The notes under the pieces were generated by a model, which saw nothing but the letters and a program-made list of their open reading frames with translations, did not search any database and was not told where the DNA came from. 64,000 nucleotides of DNA from positions 2,542,001-2,606,000 of the forward strand of contig JACGCM010000669.1 in NCBI GenBank assembly GCA_014058105.1, read 5' to 3'. Source of the stretch: Kingdonia uniflora. Taxonomy: Eukaryota > Streptophyta > Magnoliopsida > Ranunculales > Circaeasteraceae. The position numbers and the translations under genes were made by a program. Within the stretch, counting starts at the first letter, position 1; every line of letters begins with the position of its first letter. This document shows positions 1-11,499 of this stretch, piece by piece.

Positions 1-1700
1 GAAAGTGCTCAATTACTCTTATATGCCTTCTCCACACAACGGGGCTTCGATTTGCGATAAGATTTATACTATTTTGTCTGAGTGGGAGATTAAAAAGAAG
101 TTATTTTCAATTACCTTGGATAATGCATCCTCAAATGATTCCTTCGTTGGGCTACTTAAGACCCAATTAAATTTGAGTGCTCTTTTTTCTGATGGAAATT
201 TTTTTTCATGTTAGATGTTGTGCTCACATTATAAACTTAATAGTGCAAGATGGTTTGAAGGATATGGATGAAGTTGTGGAGAAGATAAGGGAGAGAATGA
301 GGTACTTTAGGGGTTCTCAAGGGAGGAAACAATCATTTAAGGAATGTGTGAAAAATATAGCTATTCCTGCTAGTAAGGGGTTGAGATAAGACGTTTCAAC
401 TAGGTAGAATTTGACATTTCTTATGCTTGATAGTACATTACACTATCGTCGAGCATTTAGCCATCTCCCAATGCTTGATTCAAACTACAAGAATTGCCCC
501 TTGGATGAATAATGGGTTAAGGTAAAAAAAAATTGCGAGTTTCTGATTGTTCTCTATGAAGTAACTTGTGTGTTTTCTGGGACAAAGTATACTACCTCCA
601 ACTTATACTTTCCACAAGTCTTTATGGTGCAACATGTTTTATCTAAAGCAATTGAGGGATCAAATACTTATCTAAAGAAAATGGTTTCACAAATGAAGGT
701 AAAATTTAAGAAATATTGGTCAAAGCACAACCTCATATTTGTTTTTGCCGTGGTCTTGGATCCTCGCTATAAACTCCAATTTATTGAGTATTGCTACCGG
801 CAAATCTATGGAGTTGATTCTTTTAAGATGACACTAGTTCGGGATAAATTGTTTGCTCTTTTCGAGACCTATTACTCAACATATGCAAATGTGGGAGGTT
901 CTAGTTCGAGTCGTTTGGGAGGAGCAAGTTCTCGCGTTGGCAATTCAAGTTCTAGAAGGGGAATGGATGCCTTGAAGGTATATTAATTATTAAAAATTTG
1001 TTTTCATATTTGTTTAGCTTAATTGTAGTTCTTAGGTCTCTTACTCTCTTATTGATTATTAGGCCTTTGATGTTTTTGATGATGAGGAGATGAATACTTT
1101 TCCTAGCAAATGTCAATTGCAATTGTATTTGGAGGAGCCCAAGTTAAAGATGATTTTTGATCTAGACATTTTTGGCTTTTGGAAGGAGAACCAAGTCCGA
1201 TATCCAGAGCTCTCCTTGATGGCTCGTGATATTCTTTCAATTCCCATATCTACGACTGCCTCGGAGTCGGCGTTTTCCATTGGTGGTAGAGTGCTTGATC
1301 CTTTCTGTAGTACCCTAAAGCCAGATAATGCCGAGGCTTTGATTTGTACTCGAGATTGGTTATATTCAAAAGGTAATATATTTAAAATTGTTTAACATTG
1401 TTTTTTGGATAATTAATTTGAATCATTTGTACATAAAGTGTTTTTTTTAATATCTTAGGCGATTCATCTTTTATGGAGGATTGGACACTTGAAGATTTAG
1501 CCGAGGATATGGTTTTGCTAAACATTGACCGTAAGTAATTTACGCTTATAAGTTAATTAAGTTGCCTTTATCAAGTGTATTTATTTTGTTTTATGGTATT
1601 TAAGTATTTTACAAGATTATGCATTTATGTTCTTTATTTTACTTGCATAGGTCAAGAGGAGAGCATTGCAAGTGGTAGTGGAGCTCCACAATCCATGTGA
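1..1700 (+). pseudogene. hAT transposase, C-terminal two thirds, degraded but with recognisable introns
   Basis: Plant hAT (RICESLEEPER/Ac-like) transposase entering from the left edge. Visible blocks, in order: a core segment at about 5-210; after a frameshift in a poly-T run near 200, the CCAHIINLIVQDGLK block (about 215-389); stops near 387, 405 and 510; a segment at 570-977 with VLDPRYK; and the hAT C-terminal dimerisation domain at about 1090-1372 (LSIPISTTASESAFSIGG). The last part behaves as spliced exons: GT at 978 to AG at 1062, GT at 1373 to AG at 1458, and GT at 1531 to AG at 1650 all keep frame, ending in TGA at 1698-1700. The family cuts and pastes DNA with 8-bp target duplications. 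This copy cannot encode an intact protein. The family call is secure; the exon structure is inferred from splice consensus and frame continuity. Confidence 0.88.
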
Positions 1701-1714
1701 CGTTAATTGTTTGG

Positions 1715-2460
1715 TAATTGCTTTGGAACTCTTTGTGATGTTGTTTCTTTAACTGCTTTGGAACTGCTGTTATTTGTTTTTGATGTTGTTTCTGCAACTG
1801 TTTTTGAATTGTGATATGATATTGGAACTGCTGTTATTTAATGCTGTTTCTTGATGTTGTTATTTGATCCATGTAATGCTGTTGCAGTTGAACTGTAATG
1901 CTGATTGCTGATTGCTGATTGCTGATGATTGCTGTAATGTTGAATGCTGATTACTTTAATATTGATTGCTGAACTGTTAAACTGTAAGTCTGTAATGCTG
2001 ATTGCTGAACTGTAATGCTGATTTTGCTGAATTGTTAAACTGATTTTGCTGTACTGTAACTGATTTTGCTTAACTGATTTTGCTGTAATTGATTTTTGAT
2101 GTAATGCTGTAATGCTGTTATCTGATATTTGAACAGCTGTAATGCTTATGCTGTACTGTTTTTGCTGTAATTGATTTTGTTTAACAGTTTCAGTGTTTGT
2201 GACTCTGTGTAATGCTGTAATGCTGTTTTTGCTGTAACAGTTCTGTGTAATACTGTAACTGACTTTGTGACTTTGTTTAATGTTTGTGACTTTGTGATTT
2301 TGTTTAACAGTTTTGTTTTTGCTGTAAGTCTGTAACTGATTATATAACTGATTTTTCTGAAGTGTAATGCTGTAACTGATTTTTCTGAAGTGTAATGCTG
2401 TAACTGATTTTTCTGAAGTGTAATGCTGTTTCTGCAGTGATAATTCTGATAAGTGATAAT
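1715..2460 (+). repeat. Degenerate CTG/TGAT-rich repeat in the hAT 3' region
   Basis: About 750 bp of low-complexity sequence made of shuffled 10-24 bp words such as TGCTGTAATGCTGATTGC and TAACTGATTTTTCTGAAG. A cleaner local tandem lies near 2330-2420, where a 30-bp unit ending in TGAAGTGTAATGCTG is repeated about three times. It lies between the transposase stop codon and the 3' terminus, so it is part of the hAT element. No ORF or gene is seen in it. Confidence 0.8.
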
Positions 2461-2489
2461 TATGTTTTGTTGATGTTCAGCAGTTCAGG

Positions 2490-2595
2490 TTAAACAGGTC
2501 GACCCAAACCCGACCCGTTTAGTTAAACAGGTCGGGTTAGGGTTTGCCTATTTGACCCGCGAACCCGTTCTGACCCGACCCGTTTGCCACCTCTA
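2490..2595 (+). repeat. hAT 3' terminal region ending in TTTGCCACCTCTA
   Basis: The block is rich in GACCCG/CGGGTC words and ends in GTTTGCCACCTCTA. Read on the other strand this is TAGAGGTGGCAAAC, a familiar start for plant hAT elements. It sits about 0.9 kb after the transposase stop, as expected for the right end. The left end lies outside the window, so the 8-bp target duplication (which would begin AGCCCACA at 2596) cannot be tested. Confidence 0.7.
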
Positions 2596-2602
2596 AGCCC
2601 AC

Positions 2603-5600
2603 ATGATCGAAGTCAACAATATCGATAGTGGCCATGCTACAAGTAAGAGAAAGAGAGTCGAAGACTGCGTTAGGTTAACCTACGAACAAAAACCGCCCAT
2701 GCTTACCATCCTCGACCAATCGGTATCTCTTTCGTCGGCCGTGACGTTGCACATGTTCATTTCCTGCATTCCGACCCCTTGGTCATCACACTCAAAGTCG
2801 AGAACGTTATTCTGCACACTATGTTAGTCGACACAGGAAGAGCGGCTGACGTGCTTTTCCTCGCGGCCGTTAAGGCAATGAAAATGTAAGATCACATAAC
2901 TCCAACTAACGTCAAACTTAAGAGATTCAATGGGTCTACAGAAGCAGCTGCAGGCAGACTTTGTGTTCTGGTCACAAACAGTCCCATCGTCCTACAAGTC
3001 AATTTTCTGGTGGTTGAAAAAAAAATAGAGTACTTGGGTATCCTGGGTCGCAAATGGCTGCATGCGATTAAATCTATTCCTTCCAGTTACCACCACCACC
3101 AGGTACTTAGATTCATAACGAAAGATAGAACATACGACAAGAAAGGTTTGTAATATCTAACATGCTCTAGTGAACACCCAAAAATTAAAATGACCCGCAA
3201 GCTCGGTAAAGGCATAGCAGTTACAGAGCATTGGGGGGAGCCAGATCACAAGGACCGCATTGAGCAACCCCAAGTGGAACCAGTAACATACATAGAGTTA
3301 GATGGGACTAGTCGTGGTACTTACATCGGTACCCTCCTAAGTAAGGAAGATAAAGTCACCTTAGTCGATTTTTTCCAACTCAACAAAGACGTCTTCGAAT
3401 GCACCTTCACCGAAATGCCAAGCACCGACCCTCACCTTGCCTATCATAAACTAGACCTGGTTGACAATGCTACAAAATTCATGCAGAAGAAAAAAAATCT
3501 CTCCCCAAAGTTACGCGACGCAGGTAATGTCGAGATCAAAAAACTCTTCGACGCCTGATTTATTCGCGAAACTAAGTGCCCCAAGTGGATATCCAACATC
3601 GTTGCAATTCCTAAAAAGAATGATAAGATCCACGCCTACATCAATTTCACCGACCTCGACAAGAGCACACCCAAAGATAGTTTCTTGCTACCCAAAATCT
3701 AGATAATCCTCGAATTCACAGCAGGACATAAAAGGTTGTCCATAACGGATGCTGTATCTGATTACAACCAGGTCCCGCTCGCAATAACAAACTAGGATAA
3801 GACAGCTTTCATAACAGAGCGATGACTCTATTGCTTTAATTTCATGCCGTTTGGGCTAAAAAAATGTGGGTAGTGGCTTGTAACAAAGATGTTTAAACCC
3901 CTGCTCAGAACCAAGGTCGAGGTATACATCGATGACTTGCTATGCAAGAGCTTAAGGAAGGAGTCGCACATCGAAGACCTAACTCATGTTTTTCATACAC
4001 TTCGATCATACAACATGCGATTAAACCCCGACAAGTACTAGTTCGGTATCACCTTTGGCAAACTCTTGGGACATCTGATTAGCCAAAGAGGAATAAAAAT
4101 CGATCAACAACAAGTCCGAGACCTCATGGACATGCCCTCCCCACACAACAAGAAAGATGTACAAAAGATAGCAGGACAGATTATCGCAATAAATCATTTT
4201 ATCTCAAAATCTTCAGATCGATGTAAGTGGTTTTTCCCCTTTTCAAGGTCGAATCAATCAAACAAAAAGAACCCGGAGCGCGAACTAGCTTTCCAATAAT
4301 TATAAACATACCTAGGTCGACCACATGTCTGCACACCAATAGAGGGTGAAACATTATCGCTCTACTTGGCCGTCACTGAAGAGTTGATATGCTCTGTCCT
4401 AATTAGGGTCGGCAATAACGTCGAAAAGCCCATATATTTCATCGGCAAAATCTTCACTCGTGCTGAGACCAGATATACAAAGTTAGATAAACTGATATTC
4501 AACCTCGTTTACACCTCGAGGAAGCTGAAACCATAATTTTAAGCCCACAAGATCAAAGTCATCACAAGTTACCTACTCCGAGAGGTTCTAACTTAAAAGG
4601 AGAAAATTTTAAGAGTACAACAGTGGTCTATATGTTTTTCGGCAAGCATAATATTTCCTTCGAGAAAAAAGTATCAAAAAAAGGATAGGCAGCTGTAGAT
4701 TTCTTGGCTGATTTCCTGGTCGAGGCCCTTAAATGAGAGGAACACGATAAATAAATTCTAGAAAATAGGCTAGAACCCCTTGACCCCTGGAGCCAGAGCA
4801 CATGGTGATGATTATTCACGAACGGATCAGGAGGACCAAATGGCTTGGGAATCGGAATAGTTTTGGTCACCCCTTCCAATGACCGAATCGAGAAGGCAAT
4901 CAAATAATGTTTTGAATGCACTAACATCGAGGTAGAGTACGAGGCCCTGATACATGGGCTCAACATGTTTCTTAGTCTAGCCATACCTCAACTCATGGTT
5001 TTCACCAATTCCCAACTGGCTGAGCGGCAGTACTCTAAGAAAAACAACACCAACAGAAGGATGATCGATTACGTTCAGGCCGTCCGAGATCGAATGGATA
5101 AGTTCCCACAAAAGTCAACCATAACTCATTTCCCGCGTGTAGAAAATAAACACGCAGATGCCTTAGCTTATATAACGGTTATGCTTGGTCGATCGGAGCC
5201 ACGACAGCGCTCAGCATTGAGGTAGTCAGCTACCCAAGTATCGACCGTATGCAAGTCAACAATGTTCAAACAACCACCACGGTAGACGACGCCAAGGATT
5301 AGCGAATACCATTCTTACAGTATTTTAACCGCAGTATCCTCCTCGACGATCTCAAGGAGCAACGCTTCCCCCTCGACAACGACAAAAGGTACTCAGTTTT
5401 GAATGGTAAACTTCACAAACGTGCAACAAACTAAGTCTATCTTTGGGAAAACATTCTTACTCGCTTTGGCTGCCCATACATGATTCACTGCGACAACGGT
5501 CCCCACTTTATTGGAGCCAAGGTCCACAATTTTATAAAAGATAACAACATCATCCTCGACAGGGCAATGGTCAGGTTGAAGCCATTAATATAACAATTGT

Positions 5601-5977
5601 AGACGGACTAAAGTGTATTGACAACGTGTCCTTTTTGGGTATATCGAACGACCCCAAGAAAGTTGACCCCCTTTTTACTAGCATATGGGATTGAAGTTGT
5701 GTTACCCACGCAATTCTAAACGTCCACTCGCGATCCAGAGCTATCCGGCGAAGAAAATAAGTATCAGTTAGCCTACATCATTGAGTTGATCGAGGAAACA
5801 CGTGATCGGGCCATTGTAAACCTCGTTCGATATCACCATTCCCTGTAGAAGTCTTACAACAAGAGGGTTCAACCAAGAGAGTTCAAAATCGGGGACTTAG
5901 TCCTCAAACGAGTAGCCTCATCCATAACGACAAGGAATGCTGGGAAACTAGTAGATTCATGGGAAGGCCCATACAAC
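2603..5977 (+). pseudogene. Ty3/gypsy (Tat-like) pol remnant without LTRs
   Basis: Decayed pol in shifting frames. Aspartic protease: VDTG at about 2827-2838, followed by GILGRKWLH. Reverse transcriptase: the region from WISNIVAIPKK (about 3580) to VYIDDLL, with the catalytic YIDD at 3925-3936. RNase H: about 4790-5200, ending in HADALAYITVMLG. Integrase: a piece with CDNGPHFIGAK near 5490 and a C-terminal KSYNKRV...IGDLVLKR block near 5850-5970. The zinc-binding integrase N-terminus seems deleted between about 5230 and 5440. The protease and RT resemble the Tat-like element at 57.7-61.4 kb more than the other gypsy elements here. No flanking LTRs or gag are seen. The right edge is cut by a LINE fragment at about 5975. 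Confidence 0.82.
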
Positions 5978-6168
5978 ATATAATAAAGATGTGCCTACTT
6001 GAGGTCCATCTAAGGATGGTCATTTTACAGTGAAGAGTGTTTGGGATTTCTGGAGAGTGGGAGAACATGCTATAGATTCTCTAAAATGCTTCCGGTCTCC
6101 TCTTATTCCGCATAAATATTGATTTTCCTATGGAAAAATGTGGTACTTGTTGACTCCATAGTATAATG
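5975..6168 (+). pseudogene. LINE fragment: zf-RVT region, duplicate of 28901-29103
   Basis: This segment matches 28901-29103 closely from AACATATAATAAAGATG to TGTTGACTCC; the copy here lacks about 9 bp that are present there. Translated, it gives the WGPSKDGHFTVK block that opens the zinc-binding reverse-transcriptase domain (zf-RVT) of plant LINEs. Both ends are abrupt: it joins the gypsy integrase on the left and an N-terminal LINE segment on the right at the shared TAAT (6165-6168). Confidence 0.82.
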
Positions 6169-7577
6169 GAGGCTATAAAAAGGCCTAAAGTAAATCCAAT
6201 CATTCAGGAGTTGGATGGGGTGGTTGTCTCTACAACAACTGATATTGTGGGAGTGGTGAGCTCTGATGAAGTTCATGGTGAGAAGGGTGTAGCTGGTAAC
6301 AAGTATAATGGTAATGATGCGAAGATTGTGATCTACAATTCTGATGAAGAACTCAATGGTGGGGATAGTGTGGAGTTGGGTAGAGGTTTTACCTCTGAAT
6401 CTGAAGCTGAGAATGTTCAGATTATTGTGGGCTTGTTTCCTAAGGCAGCAGTGATGCAGACTCCATCAAGAAACCAGAATACAAGCATCCTTTTATTGTA
6501 CTAAGTGTGGTTACTAGGAGCAAGTCTGCTGCCAAAATCAAATAATTTTTTAATGTTTAGTTCTATTATTGTCTGGAATTGTAGGGGAGTAGGTAACAAT
6601 AAGACATTCAATCACTTGAAGAAGATTATGAGATTATATGGAGTCCCTGTAATTGTATTTCTAGAACAATTTCTGGATGTTTCCCAAATTTTATTGTTTG
6701 CAAGAAGAATAAATTGTACGTCTTATTTGACTAATTGTGTTGGAGGGAAGATTTGGGTGTTGTGGAAAGATGGTTTTGTTGTCGGTTCCATTTGTGCATC
6801 TAATCTATTTTTGCATTGCTCTATTTCCTTCAATAATTGGAATATGAGTGCTTCATTTGTCTATGCCAAAGTTGATTTCTCTAAAGAAGACCTTTGCGGG
6901 ATGACCTAATTTTCTCTCTAGTGGGCTATGCGGGTTGTAGCTGGGGATTCAATGCAGTGAGATCTCAATATGAAAAACTTGGTAGGAGGTTGGCCAATGC
7001 AACTGCCATGAGGGACTTTGAGGAAATGGTGCAAGGTACAGGGTTGATTGAAGCCAGCTTCACAGGTTCACTTTATACTAGGTGAAATGAGTAAAAAGGC
7101 TCTCATAGAGTATGGGCTAGGTTAGACAGAGCTTTTCATAACCTTCTATTCCTATCTGCCTTCCCAGCTCACAAGGTGATCCATTTAGATAGGGTTTGCT
7201 CAGATTATAGCCCTTTGTTATTATCTTTTATTCAAACAGGATATTAGAACCCTAGGGCTTTCAAAATTTTAAAGATGTGGGGATTGCATGAAGGTTTTCG
7301 AGATATTGTTCGACTTCTTTTACCTTTAAATGCAAGAAGATAAAAGCTTCTCTCAAACTTTCGAATTAAAATGTGTTTGGGAATGTGGAACAAAATCTTA
7401 ACAAACTCAGCGACAGAACTACTGAGCTAGATCTGAACTTGCAAGGGGGCAGAGATGATGAGGTGGGATGCGAACTCAATACAATTAAGTTGGAGTAAAA
7501 TACATGTTACATATGGAGGAAGTGTTTTGGAAAGAGCAATCCAGAGTAAGTTGGCTGGAAGCTGAGGATGCCAATAC
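6169..7577 (+). pseudogene. LINE (L1-type) ORF1 tail, endonuclease and start of reverse transcriptase
   Basis: An acidic, Val/Asp-rich stretch (6166-6504) that may be the end of the nucleic-acid-binding ORF1 precedes an APE-type endonuclease. The endonuclease starts with IIVWNCRGVGN (about 6560) and continues through VGYAGCSWGFNAVRSQYEKLGRR to ARLDRAF and SDYSPLLLSF (about 7200). The linker to the RT follows (FKILKMWGLHEGFRDIV, then EEVFWKEQSRVSWLEAEDAN). A plant LINE endonuclease nicks the target site. Stops and frameshifts occur near 6903, 7083 and 7244. The sequence stops exactly at 7577, where the copia-1 5' LTR begins. Confidence 0.85.
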
Positions 7578-7897
7578 TGTTGAAAGTTAAGCTTAATTGG
7601 TGCACATTTTTCAAGGCTACTTTGGGTACAAATAAAATATGAGAATGTTCAAGAACATCCAACCTTTCACATTCTTGTAACCTATTTTTGTTTTTAATTT
7701 TGTGTGGTTTATTAAGGTGATGTAAAACATCTTAAATGGGTAGTGGGGTGTGTAGAAACTTCTTTAGTACCTATATATAGGTGTAAGGACTTTGTTTTGA
7801 TATATGAGTTCAAGAATACATCAATATATGAGTGTTTTTTGCCTCTTCCTCTTATAATCCGAAAATCATCATTTCATTTCATTGTGCATATCCAACA
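7578..7897 (+). repeat. copia-1 5' LTR
   Basis: 320 bp with TG...CA ends, matching 13662-13979 along its whole length. A TATA-like CCTATATATAGG near 7770 is the likely promoter core, and the CTTCCTCTTATAATCC stretch lies in the R/U5 part. The left boundary interrupts a LINE reading frame, which fixes the start. Confidence 0.93.
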
Positions 7898-7900
7898 TAG

Positions 7901-7912
7901 TGTTATCAGAGC
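7901..7912 (+). promoter_or_regulatory. copia-1 primer binding site (tRNA-Met type)
   Basis: TGTTATCAGAGC differs at one base from the TGGTATCAGAGC site that pairs with initiator tRNA-Met in plant copia elements. It lies 3 bp after the LTR end. Confidence 0.85.
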
Positions 7913-7918
7913 GACGAG

Positions 7919-8846
7919 ATGAACAGTGGTAGAATGATGCAATTTCAAATCCCTCACCTAACCAAAGAGAATTATGAGAATTTGTGCATCCAAATGAAGG
8001 CGTTTCTTGGAGCACAAGATGTGTGGGAAGTCGTTGAGAAGGGGTATGTTGAACCCAAAGATGAGAGTACGCTAACACAACCTCAAAATGACGCGCTAAA
8101 AGATTTGAGAAAGAGGGACAAGAAAGCTCTCTTCTTCATTTATCAAGGGTTAGATGAAGCCGCATTTGAGAAAGTTGCATGTGCCATCTCGTTAAAACAA
8201 GTATGGAAAATTCTTGAGAATTCCTACAAAGGTGGTGCAAAGGTAAAAAAGATTCGTCCTCAAACTCTTAAAGGGGAGTTTTATGTCTTACGTATGAAGA
8301 AGACAAAGTTGGTTTCCGAATATTTCTCTAGAGTGTTGGCGGTTGTAAATCAACTAAAAAGAAATGGCGAAAGTGTGGAGGATATTCGAGTCATAGAGAA
8401 AATTTTATGATCTCTAGATTCGAAGTTTGACTATATTATAGTAGCTATCGAAGAGTCCAAGGACTTGGATACAGTGACCATTGATCAACTCATGGGATCT
8501 TTGCAAGCTCACGAAGAAAGGTTCAAAAAGAATAAGCAAGAGCCATTGGAGCAAGTACTCCAAGCAAGTCTTTCTTTAAAAGGACATGAAGAATATCAAG
8601 GTGACCGAAGTCGTGGAAGAGGCCGTGGATGAGGTCGAGGTTGAGGAAGAGGTGGACATGTGTTTCACAATGGTGGAAGAAACTACCAAAGCAATTATTC
8701 AAGAGGGCGTGGAAGGAGTAATTGGTCATATGGAAGGTAAAGGTATGAAAAACCTCATGAAAACTCTTATGTCCAATGCTTTAATTGCAAGAAGTATGGA
8801 CATTTTGCATGGGAATGCAAGAGCCCTAGCAATATCAATGAGATAA
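7919..8846 (+). pseudogene. copia-1 gag with zinc knuckle
   Basis: The capsid region opens with an ATG at 7919, 22 bases after the LTR, and shows the copia gag order: FQIPHLTKENYENLCIQMKAFLG, then VWKILENSYKGG, then a region of short basic RGRGRG repeats. A CCHC knuckle (CFNCKKYGHFAWEC, 8777-8818) ends the nucleocapsid. An in-frame stop follows codon 163 (TGA at 8408), and two CGA-to-TGA changes fall in the RGRGRG stretch near 8630 and 8642. Gag packages the element RNA; this copy is broken. Confidence 0.88.
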
Positions 8847-10492
8847 CTAATTATGTGGAAGAGAAAATTGAGAATGAAGAGCATACGTTATTGCTGGCAT
8901 ATAACAAAACGGATGGACAAAATGGTAGAAGTAATGTGTGGTATTTCGACTCCGGCACAAGTAACGACATATGTGGTCAAAGAGAAATGTTTGTTGAACT
9001 TGACGAAAAGGTTAATGGGAACGTCACATTTGGAGACTCGTCAAAAATTCCGTTGAAGGAGAAAGGTAAAATTTTAATTTGGTAGAAGAATGGTAATCAG
9101 TACCAATATATTTCAAATGCCTATTATGTGCCAAATATGAATACCAACATCTTTAGCGTAGGGTAATTCTTAGAAAAAGGCTATGATATTTACATGAAGG
9201 ATCGTAGTCTTCTACTAAGAAATTAAAAAAAGAATTTGGTCGCGAACGTGACAATGCCAAGAAACCGTATGTTTTGGCTAAACATTCAAAACGATGTTAC
9301 CCAATGTTTAAATGTTTGTTATAAAGACGCATCTTGGATATGACATTTGAGATTTGGACAACTCAACTTCGGTGGATTGGAGTTATTGTCGAAGAAAAAT
9401 ATGGTGAAAGGTCTACTTTTTATCAAGCACCTAAAGCAATTATGTGAAGGATGTCTTCTTTGCAAGCATCTTAGAAAAAAATTTCCAAAGGAAGCATCAC
9501 AGAGGCAACCGAGCAGCTTCAACTCGTTCATACAGATGTGTGTGGGCCAATCAATCCGATATCGTTTGTAAGAATCGTTATTTTCTTCTCTTCATCGATG
9601 ACTTTAGCCGAAAGACTAGGGTGTATTTTCTAAAGGAAAAATCCAAAAAATTTGGCGCTTTCATAAAATTTAAAGCCCTTGTTAAAATAAAAAATAAAAA
9701 AATGGCCACTTTATTAAAGTTCTGAGATTCGATAGAGGAGACAAATTTACATCCAAAGAATTTGAAGTATTGTGAAGAACATGGAATTCGCCGCCCTTTA
9801 ACAGTTCCATATACGCCCCAACAAAATGGTGTATCTGAAAGAAAATAATCGGACTATCTTTAATATGACTCAAATGTTGAAGAGTAAAACAATGCCTAAA
9901 GAATTTTGGGCCGAGGCGGTAGCTTGCAATGTCTACTTGCAAAATCGTTGTCCATCAAGAAGTGTATGAAATATTACACCACAAGAAGCATGGAGTAGAA
10001 GGAAACCCGATGTGGTGCACTTACATGTATTTGGAAGCGTTGTTCATGCACATGTACCCAACCAAAAGAGATCGAAGCTAAATGATACAAGTACAAAATA
10101 TGTCTTTGTGGGCTACGATTCTCGCTCAAAAGTCTACAAATTGTACAATCCCAATGATGGAAAGACGATTGTGAGTAGAGATGTTGAATTCATCGAAGAA
10201 GACAAGTGAAATTACAACACCAAAGAAGAAGATTATGAGATTTTTGCATGGGACGGAGAAGACATTCAAGCACGTCAAGAACTTCCAGTGCCGACTACTC
10301 CACCTCAATCTCCATTGCCACAACCTCGTGATAACTCACCATCTTTCGGAGAAAGTTCAAATGAAAAAACACCACAATTTAAAAGCCTAACGGAGCTTTA
10401 TGAAGAAACTCAAGCCATCGATGGAAATAACCAAACACTTTTTTGTCTTCATGCCGATTGTGAACCACTTGGATTTGATGATGCGGCACAAC
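8847..10492 (+). pseudogene. copia-1 protease and integrase
   Basis: The protease active site reads DSGTS (8948-8962), within VWYFDSGTSNDICG. The integrase core is recognisable from CEGCLLCKH (zinc-binding part, about 9446), [15 protein letters not shown] (about 9588), RFDRGDKF (about 9723), the PQQNGVSERK block (about 9818), then FWAEAVACNVYL and the GKTIVSRDVEF end near 10190. There are stops at 9082-9084, about 9163, 9343, 9837 and 9967, plus frameshifts near 9555 and 9715. The region ends with a variable linker and is then cut by the TRIM at 10493, inside the codons that precede the RT domain. Confidence 0.85.
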
Positions 10493-10824
10493 TGTTGAGA
10501 TATATAGTCCCACATCGGACACAGAGCCTTGCACCTCAAAATATAAAATCCTGGGGCTACTCACTTATTGCCAATTGGTTTTGAGATGGGCCCTACAGTT
10601 CTAATATGGTATCAGAGCGGGTTTTTCTTCCACGCGTTGAGCCCAACGGCCCACATGCTACTCCGCGTCACCTAAATATTTGTCCATGTGCTTAGCTCTA
10701 AATTACGCCACACGTGAGGGGGTATGTTGAGATATATTGTCCCACATTGGACACATAGCCTTGCTCAAAATATAAGATCCTGCGACTACTTCTCTATGTG
10801 TCCGACGTAGGACTATATATCTCA
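10493..10824 (+). mobile_element. TRIM (miniature LTR element) nested in copia-1, with palindromic LTRs
   Basis: A 332-bp element flanked by the 5-bp duplication acaac (10488-10492 and 10825-10829). Deleting it with one acaac rejoins the copia-1 reading frame across DDAAQ and HPKWGEAMDDE. The 5' LTR (10493 to about 10606) starts TGTTGAGATATATAGTCCC. A perfect tRNA-Met primer site, TGGTATCAGAGC, follows at 10607-10618, and a GTGAGGGGG tract precedes the 3' LTR (10725-10824). There is no coding capacity, as is usual for TRIMs. The 3' LTR is almost a self-inverted repeat: its first and last ~34 bases are complementary. Confidence 0.88.
10607..10618 (+). promoter_or_regulatory. TRIM primer binding site
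   Basis: TGGTATCAGAGC, complementary to the 3' end of initiator tRNA-Met, lies directly after the 5' LTR. It establishes that the element replicates by reverse transcription, not as a DNA transposon. Confidence 0.85.
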
Positions 10825-11499
10825 ACAACATCCAAAGTGGGGAGAAGCCATGGATGATGAAATCAATGCGATTGAGAAAAATGATACGTGGGAATTAACT
10901 TCCCTTCCTAAGGAGAAAAAGGCCATAGGACTCAAGTGGGTATACAAAGTGAAAAAGCGTGCCAATGGGGAAGTTGAGAAATACAAAGCGTGGTTGGTTG
11001 TCAAAGGATACAAGCAACGGTATGGGATAGACTATGATGAGGTATTTGCTCCGATAGCTCGTTTGGGAACTACAAGATTAATAATTTCTTTAGCGGCTCA
11101 AAATAGTTAGAAGATTTATCAAATGGACGTGAAGTCCACATTCTTGAATGGCTTTCTTGAGGAGGAGGTTTATGTTGAACAACCATTGGGGTATATAAAG
11201 AAAGGCCATGAAAAGAATGTTCTAAAGTTGAAAATGGCACTTTATGGTTTGAAGCAAGCTCCAAGGGCATGGAATTGTAGAATTGATAAATACTTTCAAG
11301 ATAACAATTTCATCAAATGCCCATATGAACATGTTCTTTACACAAAGGCAGGGGTGGATTTAGGGAGGGCTAGGAGGGGGTGCCAAGCACCCCCACTTTT
11401 TTTTACAGATTTCCTTCTTATATATATACCCACAACAAAATAATAATAATAATAACACCCAGCTCCATCCAATCCCAGTTGAGTTTGGAAGGATTTTGT

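Noticed and set aside
1715..2460. Possible CRISPR-like or satellite array
   Set aside because: Units are irregular words without constant spacing; it is simple-sequence degeneration in a eukaryotic element.
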